A stretch of DNA of 64,000 nucleotides from Colius striatus (lineage: Eukaryota > Chordata > Aves > Coliiformes > Coliidae): the NCBI RefSeq assembly GCF_028858725.1, contig NC_084790.1, positions 87,820,996 to 87,884,995 of the forward strand. The letters are read 5' to 3'. Below, in pieces: positions 1 through 13,240 of the stretch. The translations under genes were made by a program, and so were the position numbers. How positions within the stretch are numbered: the first letter of the stretch is position 1; each line of letters begins with the position of its first letter. The notes beneath the pieces were generated by a model. That model did not search any database. It had not been told where the DNA came from and was given only the letters and a program-made list of their open reading frames with translations.

Positions 1-3000
1 AACTACCAGCAGGAGGTAATAGTTTCCAGGACTTGACTTTACTTGGTTTCCCACTACTCTTCAGGCTCCCTGATTTGCATTCGTCTTAAGGGGGAACTGT
101 TTCATTTTCAAGCTGAATCTTCTCCTGCCGTTGGGCTCGCTGCTGCTCGAGGAGTCACGCAAGGCTCCGCTCCTGCAAACCAACCCGTACATATGGTCTG
201 AGGAGAAGGGGTTGAAATGTGAATAGAAGGGGCCAAATAAGCAAAACTCCAGATGATTTGGGAAAGGGGAGAAAAGGAAGGAGAGAGATGCTGGGCTGGG
301 AATGACTTGGAGAAACTGGCGGGGATTTGTCCCGCTGTCGCTCATGCTGCCCTTTGTGCACCATCTAAAGGGGGAGGAAATTGCCTTTTCTTCTCCCCTT
401 AAATCTCCAGCAGCGTTTCCTGGGGAACAGTTTTCTCAGTTCTCCCTGTAATATCCCAGGGTCTCACACTGAAACTGAGCCAGTCCAGCAGGTTAAGTTG
501 CTCTCCTCCTGGTTTTGGCTTCCATGCTGCCTTCCTCAAAAGCCACATAACGCATCGAGGTTAAATCTGACACATCAGTTAATGAGGTTAAGCCCTGCAT
601 GAGGATAAAGTCCAGCTGAGCCCTGGCTCTTGTTGCATACAGTAAAATGCCCAGGAACTAGAAGATCAAGAGGAATTGGTGACTGAGAAGAGACATTCTT
701 GCCCCCAGGGGTGTCCTCAGCCAGGACAGGGGGGAAACTGGGCAGAGGAGCTCTGTGTATGACAGCCTTGGAGCTCAAAACAGTGCTTAGTGTCTCTTAT
801 CAGTATACAGCACATCTTTAAAACGCTTAGTGAGTGTATCCCTAAAAACACCAGCCATCACTGCTGTTGTCCTGCCATCTTTTAGGGCTGTCATGAGTGT
901 CCCTGTCCTTTAAGGAGAGGTCATCCAGGCACCCAGTGCAAGAGCAGACTTAATGTAGGTACAGCATATTGCCAGGGGTCAGATGGAGAGAGAGATGCAT
1001 AAACAGTCCCTCTCAGAGAAAGATGCCTTCTGCAGCCTCCGGGCTACTCAGCTGCCCTGAAGGACTGAGCTGTGCACAGGGAAGAGACATCCCCAGCACT
1101 CACTGTGTTTTTAGAAGAGACATCTTATTCCCCCCTCCCTCAAACCGCTTTGGTTTGGTGCCCAGAACATCTGGTCACCCTATAGCCTTTTTTCCTCTTT
1201 TTTTTTTTTTTTTTTCTCCTTTTTTTAAATCCAATAGATACATTTTCTCAACACATTGCTGACTGCCAACAGCTGAGCTGCAACTGCTGGCACCAGGGAG
1301 CCAGCGAGACATTAACATGCGCAGCGTCTCTGCGGGCAGCCCCCCCACGCCGAGCTGGGCTTCCACCGAGCAAATTAAACGTGCCCCCTCCAGCAGGGCA
1401 CCTTTGTTTCCACTTTAAAAGGGAGATTTAGCCCCAGATGAAGGGCAGGAGCTTGTTCTGGTTTGCTAATGGCGCAGCTTTGGGGGGCAGAAGCTGCAGC
1501 GGGTCTGTTGGGCTGAGCTGTGTGCCCATGGCACACACCAAGCCCTGACGGGCAATGGGGCTGATGGGCAGAGACCTGGAACGGCCCCTGCTGAAGCAGG
1601 CATGCAGCTTTAGGTCTGAAATTGTCATTGTTAAATCTCTTACACAGACAGAAATACATTTCCAAGACTTTTACCGTCAGCTGTTTGTAGGAGTAAGGAA
1701 CTCTTTTGCCTTGGAAGCTCCCAGCAGCAATGGGCCACTGCCCCAGACACCAACCTGTGCCAGGGAGCGTTCCTTTACAAGGTGACTTTCCCAAGAGGTA
1801 AAAACTGCCTATTAAACCCAACCATGAGCATCTCAGGCTGGGGAATGAATGCTGGCAGTCACTTTGCTGTGACACACACGCAGGGGCATGTGCAGAGGCC
1901 CCCCAGGCTAGGAGAGCACCAAGGAGCCTCAGAACTTTAGAGAACCACCGTGAAGTGGCAAGAGCCTGTGCTGGGGGAGCAGACTGAGCCTGCAGCCCAT
2001 GAGAGAGGGTTCTGGGGGTGCCAGGGGCCACTCTGGAGAGCCTCAGTGCTGGTGACAGAGGGGCACGGGGTACCCCAAAGCCATTCCTTTTCCTGAGTGT
2101 ATCACACATGCTGTGCACCTTGGGTCAGTTTGGAGAGGAAATTCCTAACACAACAGCCTTCTCCTTGCAGGATGGCCATGTCCAGCCTCTCCTCTAAGTG
2201 CTTTCTCACTGGAGGGGTGCAGGGGGTGGGTGATAGACAGGCAACAGCTCACAACTGGCTCAGTCTGGGGGTCCTCTGGCACCTGCCACCACAAAAGCCT
2301 TGCTAAGCACAGTCAGATGGCTTCAGCACACGCTACGGTAACCTGACTTTTTCTCTCTCCTGTGTATTCTCCTACAAATTCATTTAAAATGTTGCTATAA
2401 TGTCAAAAGAGACCCTCAGGATCATCAGATTTCAGAGGTCTAACCTACAAAGAAAAGCCCAACCCAAGCCCAAGCCCCAGGACCTCAGCACTCCTCGCCA
2501 AGCAAAGTGCGTTAGAGCTGACAACAATGACAGATCAGCTCCCTGGCACCGCACCACCCCCGAGTCTGCCAGCTACTTCAGGGGGGCAAGCACCCACCGA
2601 GGAGCACGCTGGCACCTGCTGCCAGGCTGGGGAGCACAGCGAGGCCCCTCCAAGGGACCATCACCTCTGAGGAACCCCCCCTCGGCAAGGTCACGGACCA
2701 GTGACCTGCAAAACCCTTTGGCCCCGTCACCTGCCAAGCCCTGCCTGGCACACACACTCCTTCACCGCTCCTTTGTGCCTTGGGTTGGGTTGGTAGTACA
2801 CTTGGGTTTTTAGGAAAGGTGAGGGAGGACGCCTCGTGGAGCGTGAGGCTGTGAATGGAGAGGGCTGCTCTGGGACAAAGCTTCCAGCCTGGGTGCCTGG
2901 GGTCACATCCTGCTGCTCGGCACGGCTCCGGGTCTCCCGCTTCACCAAACAGCAAAGGGAAAAGCACAGCCAAGGGCAGCACTGTTTGGGTTAACAGCAC

Positions 3001-4003
3001 ACTAATATTAGTAAAAATCATAACGTTTTTAAAAGTGTAACAAAATAAGCAAATGTGGGGTTTTTTTTTCCCAACCTTACCTCAGTCATGACATAAGTAT
3101 TTCAAGATGTTCACCAAAGCGCTACAAATCACAGTGTGGGCTATCAATCTGTCAATGAATAGCACAAGCTTTGGTATTTTCGAGTGATATTTGAAATCGT
3201 AACCCCAGAAGAAAATTAAGTCAGGCAAAAACATCCTGTTTTCCACGGAGAGCGCTCAGCTTCCCCAGCAGTGGGAAAAGGCTGCCGGAGCTGCGCTCTC
3301 CTCATTCCTCAGCAAAGCATGTAATGCAAAGCACCAAGCATTAAGCCCTTCTGTTTCATACTGCAACGCTGATAGGGAAGCAAATATTTTTCCAACAACA
3401 TCCCCAAACTGAAAGCGTTTTGCGAGTCTGAGACCTTCTCACAATATTTGTTTTGGGACCAAACACAAAGCCCCCAGCCCTGACAGAGCCCGCCTCGCGC
3501 TGTCGCTGACACAGACGCTGATCACTGTTTTGCTGGGAAGCACAAGCTCACCCTGCCAAACCCACACATCCTGAGGAGGGTGCTGAGACCCTCAGGCTGG
3601 GGAGTGAAGTCACAGCCCACCCCCAGGCAGGAGAAGCCAGACCTCGATGCTCTATCCTGTTCTGTCCCATCCCACCTTGGGGCCTGGGGAGGGAAAAAGC
3701 TGATGCCCACTACCTGAGGATCACTGACCACAGGCGACCGGTCCCTCATCCCTGAGCCCACACAAGCTTCTCAGCTGGGTTTCTGAGGTGAAATCTGGAG
3801 GAACACCTCTGCTGCCAACCCACTGATGTGGCTGAGACCTGGCAGCAGGGTTGGACAAGGCCACTGTGCTTGGTACTCGCTTGTCAGCGTCCTACAGTTT
3901 GATTGGAATATTTTACCGAGTGGGTATAGACCATTAAAAATACAAATGTAACGTCCAGAGACAGAGATGTAGCAGAATACAGGCTAAAGACGGGCAAAAG
4001 TCC
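1..4003. other. Intergenic, no gene recognised
   Basis: Open frames up to about 250 codons occur on both strands, but none shows a recognisable domain, splice context or codon pattern. A pure T run of about 19 bases lies near 1199-1217. The sequence is moderately GC-rich with scattered AT-rich patches, the clearest at 2985-3235. No CR1 sequence is visible here. Confidence 0.6.
2985..3235. promoter_or_regulatory. AT-rich candidate conserved non-coding element
   Basis: An AT-rich block with TAATATTAG-type and TCAATGAAT-type words sits in a GC-rich, repeat-free flank. Its composition resembles vertebrate conserved non-coding elements, but without an alignment this is only a candidate. Confidence 0.22.
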
Positions 4004-4320
4004 CATCATAGATTGGTTTGGGTTGGACAGGACCTTAAAGCTCATCTGTTCCAACCCCCTTCCATGGGCAGAGACACCTTCCACCAGCCCAGGCTGCTCT
4101 TGGCCCCATCCAACCTCCCCTTGGACACTGCCAAGGATGAGGCAGCCAGTTTCTCTGGGCAGCCTGTGCCAAGGACCACCCTCACAGAGAGGAACTTCTG
4201 CTTTATATCTCATCCAAATGTTCCATCTTTCAGTTTGGAGCCATCACCTCTTGTCCTGTCACTCCAGGCCTTTGCACAAAGCCCTTCCCCGTTTATCTCG
4301 ACAGGCTCTCCAGTCCTGTG
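4004..4320 (-). mobile_element. CR1 LINE fragment, older subfamily, 5'-truncated
   Basis: The 3' end lies at the low coordinate, starting CATAGATTGGTTTGGGTTGG. It continues through the typical CR1 3' sequence about pairs of contracted words such as GGACCTTAAAGCTCATCTG. The wording differs from the dominant young family in this window, so it is an older, more diverged subfamily. Only the last part of ORF2 and the 3' UTR are represented. Confidence 0.85.
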
Positions 4321-5786
4321 CAAGGAAAATCTTCACCTCCTTGCTCTGCACTTGGGGTGAACACTGGCTCTGAGGCCACGTCCCTGCCCTCAGCATTGTG
4401 ACATGCTGTCTTTCAAGCAGACAAAGGGAAGGAGAAGCAAAAAGAACGGCAGAAAGCAGCCAGTTCCCCATTGCCAACTCAGCCCGGCAGACTGGTTCTT
4501 TTTATAGCTGTTTTGTGACTGAAGGAACTTCCAAGAACAAGGGGAAAAAAAGGGAAAGAAAGAGAAATAAAAAGCCCAACATTTTGACCGAGATTATCAG
4601 TGAGTGAAAACAGTTTAAGGTCCATGGATGCAGCCTCAAGGGAGGGTGAAAGTCAGGGGCAGGGCTCAAATCTAAACCTGGATGAGTCACAATAAATGAT
4701 AATAAAAAATTACTTAAAAAAAAACAGGGGGAAAAAGTTTAAAATTGCAGTAATGCAGCAAAAGACACCCTGAGCAACAGGATCTATATCCTGTATCAGC
4801 CTCGTGCATGTTGGCAAACAACCATGGGTGGGACGCCCAGGGAAAGGGCTGGGACCCAGAGCCGTACCTGGGGCTGCCCCTCACCCCCCACGCACAGGGG
4901 AGGGGAGTCTTGGCCCTCTGAGACTGGAGAGAAATATATGACAGATGGTTTAAAAGGGAAAAAAAAGCAATTATCAAAGGGGAAGATTTTGGAACATATC
5001 CTTTGAAATAAAAATTTGTTTAGCATTTTTAGCAGCTGAAATAATTTTCAGAACATCTGATGAGAGATTTAAGTGCTTCATTTCCTCCTCTCACTCGCCA
5101 AGCCATCCGTTTGAAGATTGTCTGTGGCACATCTAGTTCTCTCTGTTTTATTGCTGTTGGTATTTTTCATTGGATAATGGTAGAATTAGAGATCAATGGG
5201 AGAGAGGTAGGAACCACAGTGCTCCTGCCTGTTTGAATGTGAGGGTGCTTTTGAAACGCTCCACGGCTTCGCAGAGCATGGAAGGACCATGCTCTGTGAT
5301 TCTTTAAACACAACTACATGAAAGTATATCTTATTACATCCCTCCTTTCTTCCCCACTTTGTTCTTCTGTTCTTCCTCCACAAGAAAAAACATGCATAAA
5401 AAGAAGAAAGAGAAGGGAATTAGACATCTACCTCGTCCATCACCCATAGGAAGCACCAGATCACTGGAAAAATTAATAGGATCACACACCTGAGGGTGAG
5501 ACGGTGACCTTATACCACAGGCTGCAGGCAGACGTCCAGCAACGCAATGGGACCCCTCTTTGAGTGCTGAGATGTGAACTCCACCTCAAGGCTAGAGCAG
5601 AAAAACAGCTTCTTCGTTATCTGAACGCTAAGGACAGATCGCAGTTAACGAGTCTGTGATGCCTTTCTAGCTTGAGAGTGTCAATCTTCCCATCCAGAAC
5701 TGTCAGCCCAGTCTCCCCAGTCGCCTGGCATTGCCACCTCACCACTCGCAGGTCCCTTCAGTGCCATGAGAGCTGCATTACAGCAT
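4321..5786. other. Intergenic, no gene recognised
   Basis: No coding signal or repeat is recognised. It includes an A-rich stretch near 4545-4575 and an AT-rich block at about 5010-5180 that looks like possible conserved non-coding sequence. Confidence 0.55.
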
Positions 5787-6392
5787 CATAGAATCATAGA
5801 ATGGTAGGACTGGAAGGGACCTTTAGAGCTCATCCAGTCCAATCCCCTGCAGAAGCAGCTCCCACCTAGGTCAGGTCACACAGGAACGTGTCCAGGTGGG
5901 TCTTGAAGCCCTCCAAGGAAGGAGCCTCCACACCCTCCCTGGGCAGCCTGGGCCAGGGCTCCCTCACTCAAACACTGACACAGTTTGTCCTGATGTTTCA
6001 ATGGAACTGTTTGTGTTCCAGCTTCATCCCATCACCCCTTGTCCACATGGGTGGGCAAAGGAGCTGGGGATGGTCCCCCTGTCACTGGATACAACAAGAA
6101 AGAAGTGCTGCCTCAACCTCCTGACACCCACCAGTGAGATATTTGTCAATATTAATGAGCTCCCCCCTCAGTCTCCTCCAGACCAAACAGCCCCAGGTCC
6201 CGCAGCCTTTCCTCACAAGGAAGATGCTCCAGTGCCCTGAGCATCTTGCTGGCCCTGCACTGGCCTCTCTGCAGCAGTTCCCTGTCCCTCTGCAGCTGGG
6301 GAGCCCACAACTGGACACAGGACTCCAGATGAGGCCTCAGCAGATGTGGCAGAGCAGAGGGGGAGCAGAACCTCCCTGGCCCTGCTGCCCAA
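5787..6392 (-). mobile_element. CR1 LINE, young dominant family, 5'-truncated
   Basis: It begins with the CR1 3'-terminal octamers (CATAGAATCATAGAATGG) and runs through the 3' UTR into the end of ORF2 in the minus sense. Translation shows the CR1 ORF2 C-terminal words [19 protein letters not shown] and [16 protein letters not shown], in different frames. It carries the family-specific 5-nt deletion near 6177 (TCTCCTCCAG instead of TCTCCTCTTCTCCAG). CR1 sequence stops at about 6392, inside ORF2. Confidence 0.95.
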
Positions 6393-8023
6393 ACTCCTCT
6401 TTTTCTTCCCCAGAGCACCCACCTGAGCCCATCCACCACGGAGCTGCCCACCGGGTGCGTTTGGACACGGTGTTGGCGGCAGGTCCCCACTGCACAGAGG
6501 ACAGACCTCTCTAACAGGAGCTGCCCACGCAGGCCAAGGCCACGCCAGCTCTCCTGGGCTGTTCTCCTCCACATTGGGGACCTCTGGCAAACTTCTGAAG
6601 ACACTTCACGTTCAATGGGATGAGTCAGAAAAAAGGATAACAAGGCCCCGAAGAAGGATAACAAGGCCTCTGGTGTGAATCTAGAGGAGAAATGCACGCT
6701 AATCTTCCACCAAAGGGAAGATCCAAGACCTTTAAGTCCCTTAAGCCGTGTTGGTTCAGGCTCAGCAGCAAACTTCCCTCCAACTCTGCATCTCCTTCCT
6801 GCAGAAGGGGTGAGGTGGGGAGGAGGCTGCCAAAGGGGGAACGGCGTGGCCTCGGTGCCAGGATAGCGCTGCCAAGGCCGAGCGTCCCTCAGGAGCCTGG
6901 GGGTTCAGGGCTTCCCATCTCTCCTGGTCTCCTGAGACCTTCTCTCCCTTGAAGCCACCACAGCCACAGGTAGTGTCCAGGAAATTACCATCTAAATAAA
7001 AGAGTGGCAAAGAAAAGGAAGGGAAAACACACAGAAGCACAGACCCATTCCTGGGGAACTGAGCGGTCAGACACGTTCATCTGCAGGAGTTTCTCTTTCT
7101 ACAGGGGAAAAAAGGAAGGATAACTAACCTCACAGTTCAACACAACTAATGAGAGGCTGAGAACTGGCATTTTTCATTTTCAGTGTAGTTGTATCGAGGC
7201 TGAAGGGGGTTTTTTTAATCCTTATTTTTGCAGCATAGAAACGAAAACCCCAACTGTCAGCCGGGAGGACGTCAGCACCTCGGAAACTGAAGCGGGATCC
7301 AACAGATTGAACTCACAGCCTCTTTCTGCTTTTATAAACCCTGTGTAGGAACCTGAAGTGCTTAGCTAGAAAGCGTGCAGTGTCTCCCAGGGTTTGCTTT
7401 GGGGGTGCAGAGGTGTTGTCCTCAGGGGCACAAGCCACATCCACCCCGGCGAGGAATCTGTCGCGCTGCGACCCTCCGGAGGAAATTGCCCCGAGCACTC
7501 CTCGCTCCCCATTACAGCACATGTGATAGGAATTCATCCCCCAGCATGAGAAAAACAGTTTTCCTGCAATGCTGGCGGCCCCCCGGGCGGGTGGAAGGGG
7601 CCGTGTGGCGGGCAGGATGCGGGGGACCCCGCAGGAAGCCCCTTCCCTGGCCGGCGGCAGGAGCAGCCCCACGATGCCGGGGGAACATGTGAGGGAAATG
7701 AAGCAAGTGCTTTCAGGGGAAAAGGGAGGAAACGCCGAGCTGGAGTCGGAGTCGGATGATTTAGCAATAGCTGAAACTCAGCCATGGGGAGATGGGGGCT
7801 GTGGGACATTCTGTGCTCTCGTGCTCCCTGAGAAAGGTGGTAACATTCCCGGGTGGATGGTGTTTGGGCTTTGCATATCTCAGGATGGGTGCTGCTGGGA
7901 AACAAAAGAAACCATGATTTTCCCCTGATTTCATTTGACCAAAGGGCAAAGAGAAGCTGCACACATAGCAGCCACCACGCTCACTTTAGCTAAAGGACTT
8001 GTTGCTGCCAGAGTCCCCCAGCA
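6393..8023. other. Intergenic, no gene recognised
   Basis: A GC-rich patch lies at about 7440-7690. Overlapping open frames on both strands there show no family resemblance and probably reflect base composition. No repeat is recognised. Confidence 0.55.
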
Positions 8024-8510
8024 GACACGGGGCAGGACACTGAGGTGCTGGAGTGTGACCAGAGCCAGGCGCCAGAGCTGGGGAAGGGGCTGGAGCACAG
8101 GTCTGATGGGGAGGGGCTGAGGGCCTTGGAGGGGTTGAGCCTGGAGAAGAGGAGGCTGAGGGGAGAAGAACACTCTCTGACACTCCCTGACGGGAGGCTG
8201 CAGTGAGCTGGGGTCCCCAGGTCTCTGCTCCCCAGTAACAAGTGACAGGACAAGAGAAAACAGCTTCAAGTTGCCCCAGGGGAGGCTGAGGCTGGAGCTG
8301 AGGCAGAACTGTTTCCCTGAGAGGGGTGTGAGCCCCTGTGCCAGGCTGCCCAGGGAGCTGGGGGAGTGCCCAGCCCTGGAGGGATCCCAAAGCCATGGTG
8401 CTGAGGTGCTGGGGGCCAGGGGTGAGTTGTGGGCTGGGCAGGGTGAGGGGAGGGCTGGGACTCCAGCAGCTTCAAGGGCTTTTCCAACCATAATGACTCT
8501 ATGACTCTGT
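8024..8510 (+). mobile_element. CR1 LINE, second subfamily, 5'-truncated
   Basis: This copy is plus-sense and ends in the CR1 octamer-like tail (ATGACTCTATGACTCTGT). The ORF2 C-terminal region is readable in pieces, for example CTGGAGAAGAGGAGGCTGAG, the LEKRRL word, which keeps the five bases missing from the dominant family. The text GGAGGCTGAGGCTGGAGCTG matches the copies at 19808 (plus) and 14821 (minus), so these three form one subfamily. Confidence 0.93.
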
Positions 8511-9570
8511 GGCCATGGAGCAGGATGCTGCCGATGCATGCCACGTCTGTCCCAGCTGGGAGAACTATTCTGGCTCTTGGGATCCAGCAGCTTTCCTGGG
8601 AAAAGCTTCACACAGCCCTCAGGCAACTTCCCAGGTCTGAGACTTCTCATTTTTTTATTTTATTAGGACTCTGATGTAGGCAAATCTGTGGTTTCCTAGG
8701 ACTGAGATAAACCAAAACAAACATAACTTAATCAAGGAGACTCAGCCATGAAAGATGAATGTGGAAGGGGGGCTCGTGCTTGGGAGGACACTAAATCTTT
8801 ATGGATTTTGCTGTGCAGCTACAGGGGGACCAAAACACGCAGAGATGTGAATCACTCCAGGGGCATGAGGTTCTCATTTAAAGTTTTCATGCCTGTCATC
8901 TTTCCCTTTTAATTTTTTACTTTATTTATTTCTTTTTCCTGCCATAAAGACTGGAGTGATTGTCTTCATCTATTTCAGTCATAGATTTTTCTGATTAGCC
9001 CCCCCCCTCCCCCCTCAAGGAGAATGAAAAATGCATTGGGCATCTAAGTGTGGCTCGTGTTTCCTCACCCAGAGCGCTGCAGACGCGCGTGTTCAGCACA
9101 CACCCTGCAAGAAAACAAGGCACTCTGGAAAAATGCCTCTGCCATCTGGCTAGGAGGGTGCCCATCCTTCATGGGACTTTCCTGGGAAAATTTAAGGTTC
9201 AGACTCTACTTTCCTTTTAACCTGACATTCCTGGTGTATTTGAGTAGGAAAGTGCATTGCATGAGCAATACAGTAGCTGCTGCAGACGCTAGGTTTAAGG
9301 AGTGAGCAGCTCGGTCTCGTGGGTGGCTGGGGAGCCACAGCAGGGCTGGAGGTGTGAGGGACGGACCAGACAGTCCTGAGCGCTGAGGTGCAACCAGGCT
9401 CAAAGAAAGCTTTCCATTGACCATCCAATCCTGAGCCACGGCAAGCACCACTCAAAGAAACGTCCCTGTTCCAACGACCAGCTGCGGGGGATGGAGTGGT
9501 GTGACATCTAAATGAGCTTCTAAGCTCCTTTCTAACCCTTATTACTGATTTCTTTATCACTTTCTTTTCA

Positions 9571-9591
9571 GATATCTAATTTGTAGATATC
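9571..9591. repeat. Small perfect inverted repeat containing GATA
   Basis: Arms GATATCTA (9571-9578) and TAGATATC (9584-9591) are separated by ATTTG. It could be a paired GATA-type site or simply chance in AT-rich DNA. Confidence 0.5.
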
Positions 9592-10959
9592 AGCAGAGTA
9601 TCTGTTTCTCATCCAGGACAATGCCAGTCGTTTCAGAAGTCTTCACCCTCAAGCCTGTGGTGTCAGTGCAGTCATTGCCAACACAGAGAAGGACCTCAAA
9701 TGTCGGAGAGACTGCTCATGGCACTGTCCTGCCAGAAACATTTCCAGGCTCAGGCTCAATATGACAGTAGAATGTTGAATATGGAATAGCATAAAACAGT
9801 TTGTTGATATGGAAGAAGCTGTAGCATCTTCATTCCAACATCGTGCAGGACAGCACACTCCTCTCCCATGGGTTTCAAAGGATTTTACGTGCTGTTCAGA
9901 TGGAGGGACGGGAGGCACAGCGCTCTGCCAGGCACACGATGTGTGTTGTAGTCTGAGGGCCTGGGCTGGGTCACAGCAACTCTAGTACAGTCCTTCTGGC
10001 TCAGGTAGCCCCTTTCACACGGTTTAAAGTGGAGGAGGACTGCGGGTCCCTCGCCACAGCCTGCAGAAAGCCCTCCCCATCACCATGCCCACAACGACAC
10101 CCCTCGGGCCAGAGACCCTGGGGAAGTATCGAGGTGGGATGGGGTGGGCTCAGCCTCAAGAGGTTTACTCCTTTTTCATTTGTCCAACAAGCTGACATGT
10201 GCAATTACCCTGCAAAGAGATGTTTCAGGATTTGCAGAATGGGCATCCCTCCTTCTTGTTTGGACACGACTGACCCACTGGCACAGCGGTAGGGTACCAT
10301 ACTGGCAGGATGATGCAGCAACAGCAACTATCTCAGCCAGTCAGCATCTCCAGGTCCCAGCTCAGTCTGCTGTTCCTGCAACCTCTCCAGGGACGACCAG
10401 AGTGGTCCCAGTGGGAAGCAGCCAGTGTCTCCACCTGGGACAATGTCAGCCAGACGGAGCAGCAGTGCCCAGAAAACAGAGCTGCAATAAGCAAGTGGCT
10501 TTGCTCAGGTAAGAGGAAGCATTAGTCTGAAAATCGGGGCACCCAGTGAGAAGGTTGGAAGGTGCTGCCTGGTGTGGGGCTTCCTACCCACAAACAGTAC
10601 TCTGTGCTAAAAAATGAACCAGTCTACGAAGAAAACTCGTTGAGTTGAACCAGTATCAGCGACCGGGGATAAGTGAGTCCAAGGAGATGAAGCATGTTTA
10701 ATGTAATTACACATCCACTTCTTGTGATGTACGAGCACACGAAGCATTACTAATCCCCAAACAGATACCTGCAGGGAGGACGATCGCAAACAGCTGTTTG
10801 GACAACAAGAAACGAACCACACAAGGTCCCTGGTCCTGCAGGCTCTCGGCAGAGACGCTCGAGAGTCTGAGCTCGTCCCGGTAAGTGCGAGATTTACAAG
10901 GAATTAAACAGTGCTCCGTAAGAAAGTACATTAGTTTCTTATATAAATCGCACTGCCAG

Positions 10960-11420
10960 GTCATTTATTATTGTAACACCCTTCAGCATTTCCACTATTG
11001 GAGAGGACTTCTCCTGAAATGAAAAATGACTTCCCTAACTCGGCGCCTGGAACCTGCCGTCACACCCGGTTTGGCTTCCCGTCCCACGCGGCGTGGAAGA
11101 AGACACAAAGAGTGCTATTGGTCGCAAACTAATGCGCTGGGCGAGTTTGTTGTGTGTTTGGGAGTTAATAAATAAGAGAGATGATCATGCAAACAGTACC
11201 TCTCCTCCAGGCTTCCTGGGGAAATCTCCTCCGTGGTGGCTGCTGAGGACCGTTAAGCTGCCAGCGCCGTTGTTTACACGTAGCTCATTTAATTACAAGG
11301 GCCTATAAGCTCTTTACCATCACATTACAGTACTTTAATAACCTATGTTTTATTTACACCTAGTTTCCAAGTTTATTACACTTATTACCAAGCATTCACC
11401 AAGGGACTATGTGACTTTTG
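10960..11420. promoter_or_regulatory. AT-rich candidate conserved non-coding element
   Basis: The stretch has low repeat content and many homeodomain-like words (TTTAATTACA near 11289, TTTATTATTG near 10963, ACTTTAATAACC near 11332). It is flanked by GC-rich filler. This texture is typical of deeply conserved enhancers in gene deserts, but no alignment was possible. Confidence 0.3.
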
Positions 11421-11964
11421 TGGACTTTGGGGACTTGCAGGAAGCTCACGGGGTGGGGAGCAGACATCTGCTCCGCTTGCAAAGGGCTGTAGGATGGAGA
11501 GACCTGTCAGAACTGCTCCTGCCACGGCTTCACAGAGCATTGAGGGAAACCTCACTGCTATCATGGGCTGCCAATAAATCAGTGTGTTGGTCCAAACAAT
11601 GTACTAGTGCACACTGAATGCCTGGAGAGAGGTTTTGCCCCATGTCCCAACACCTGACCCTCAGGGTGTCTCTTGTTTCTCATGAAGGAAACAGAAGAAG
11701 AGTAAAATATTTGTACACATCTACCAACAAAGTCATCAGGGCTCCTGAGTGCTGTGGTCAGACCATCTCATACCCAAGGTCCTGGGAGGATATTTCATGA
11801 CTATGTAATTAAGAAAATCTCCCAAGAGACCATTTCTGAAGAGAAGGAGGAACCCAGGTGATGCACAGTGGTTCCTCTCCTGCACCATGAGCAATGCAAG
11901 GAAAGGCTGAGCTGTCTGCTGCTTCTAGATGTGTGCATTGGACTGGCTTTGTATGCACAGCTGG

Positions 11965-12258
11965 CAGAATCATAAGAATCATTTGGGTTGGAAAAGACCG
12001 TTAAGCCCATGGAGCCCAAGCCCTCACCTCACCCACCCAAACCCATCACTAACCCCTGGCCCTCAGCACCTCAGCTACACAGCTTTGCAATATCCCATGG
12101 ATGGAGACTCCCCCACCTCCCTGGGCAGCCCATTCCAATGCTTACCAACCCTCTTGGTGGAAAAGCTCTTCATCATCTCCAGTCTAAACCTCCTCTGGTG
12201 CAACTCGAGGCCATTTTCTCTTGTCCTGTTATTCATCACTCGGGAGAAAAGACTGAAA
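11965..12258 (-). mobile_element. CR1 LINE fragment, 5'-truncated
   Basis: The minus-sense 3' end begins CAGAATCATAAGAATCATTTGG and runs through CR1 3' sequence to about GGGAGAAAAGACTGAA. It resembles the copies starting at 32060 and 14821 more than the dominant family. Confidence 0.9.
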
Positions 12259-12929
12259 ATAGAAGTCTTGCTGCTGGGCTGAAGGCCTCAGCTGGTGAGG
12301 ACAGAGCGTTTTGATCGTTTCTAGCGTTACCAGAACGGATTTGGAGCACATAGAATGGTAGCACATGAACCACAGGAGACGGTGGCTCTTTGAAAGACAG
12401 ACACATCAGGTATGGCACATACTCCACAGAAGCTACTCAGAGCAGCAACCATGTCACTGTGGCTAGGACAACCTGCCACAGAGGCCTGTCAATGCCCGGA
12501 CTTGTTCAGAATGCAGGACTAAGGCTGATCATCAGCTTGAACTCCTTGTAACTCCCCCAGTGCAGCGAGCTGGCGCGACCCAGCACTGCCACGTGCCAAA
12601 ACCCTGCAAAGCGACTGAGCCCCAAAGCAGCAGCAGACCCAGGGGCTCTGGGCACCCCCACCACCTCCCCAGCGAGCACACAGCTCCCCCATCACTATCT
12701 CCTCCACCCCAACCACGCTTCCCCCCTCTAACAGAGGCACGTGGCTACCCAAGCTCTATTCTGCCCTAAGCACCTGCAGATGGGCCACAGCGTTTTTGCT
12801 CCCGTCACCGTCGACGCGCACTGTCAGCAGCGGATATAGGTCAGGGAGCCATTAGACCGGACAGAAATCAGGACTGAGATTGGTTTTCAAGTCCCATCTG
12901 ATCAGTTCAGATAAAACCAAAATGTAGCC

Positions 12930-13240
12930 ACGTTTGTATAAACAACTCAGACATCATTATTTTTAAACTATTGGCCAACGTACATGTTGCCATGTGTGTC
13001 CTGCTTTCAGGAATTAATGTCTTTTACTCATAAGCCACCTACTGCTGTTTACTTTATTAATGACATTCTGGTCATCTCTCCTGAGGGCAGTAAATGAAAG
13101 CTAAATTTGGCTAACTGTCTTCATTTCAATGATTTAGTCTATCAGGCGCTGGCTTTTTTTACAAAGCCGCACTAAATGAGGACAAATATGAAGAGAATTA
13201 TTGTTTCCTGCTAATGAGCAATCATGTGGCAGCAGCTCTG
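12930..13240. promoter_or_regulatory. AT-rich candidate conserved non-coding element
   Basis: About 300 bases contain TTTGTATAAACAACTC, GGAATTAATGTC, TTTATTAATGAC and ATTATTGTTTCCTGCTAATG, i.e. forkhead-, homeodomain- and SOX-like words. No coding potential or repeat is visible. Confidence 0.3.

Larger units (their letters stand above)
8511..11964. other. Intergenic, no gene recognised
   Basis: No gene or CR1 copy is recognised in about 3.4 kb. It contains a C-rich run at 8999-9014, a small GATA palindrome at 9571-9591 and an AT-rich candidate element at about 10960-11420. Short open frames are unremarkable. Confidence 0.55.

Noticed and set aside
1375..2118. A 247-codon minus-strand open frame near the left edge.
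   Set aside because: Low-complexity, proline/serine/alanine-rich, no family resemblance, with overlapping open frames on the other strand. Composition explains it.
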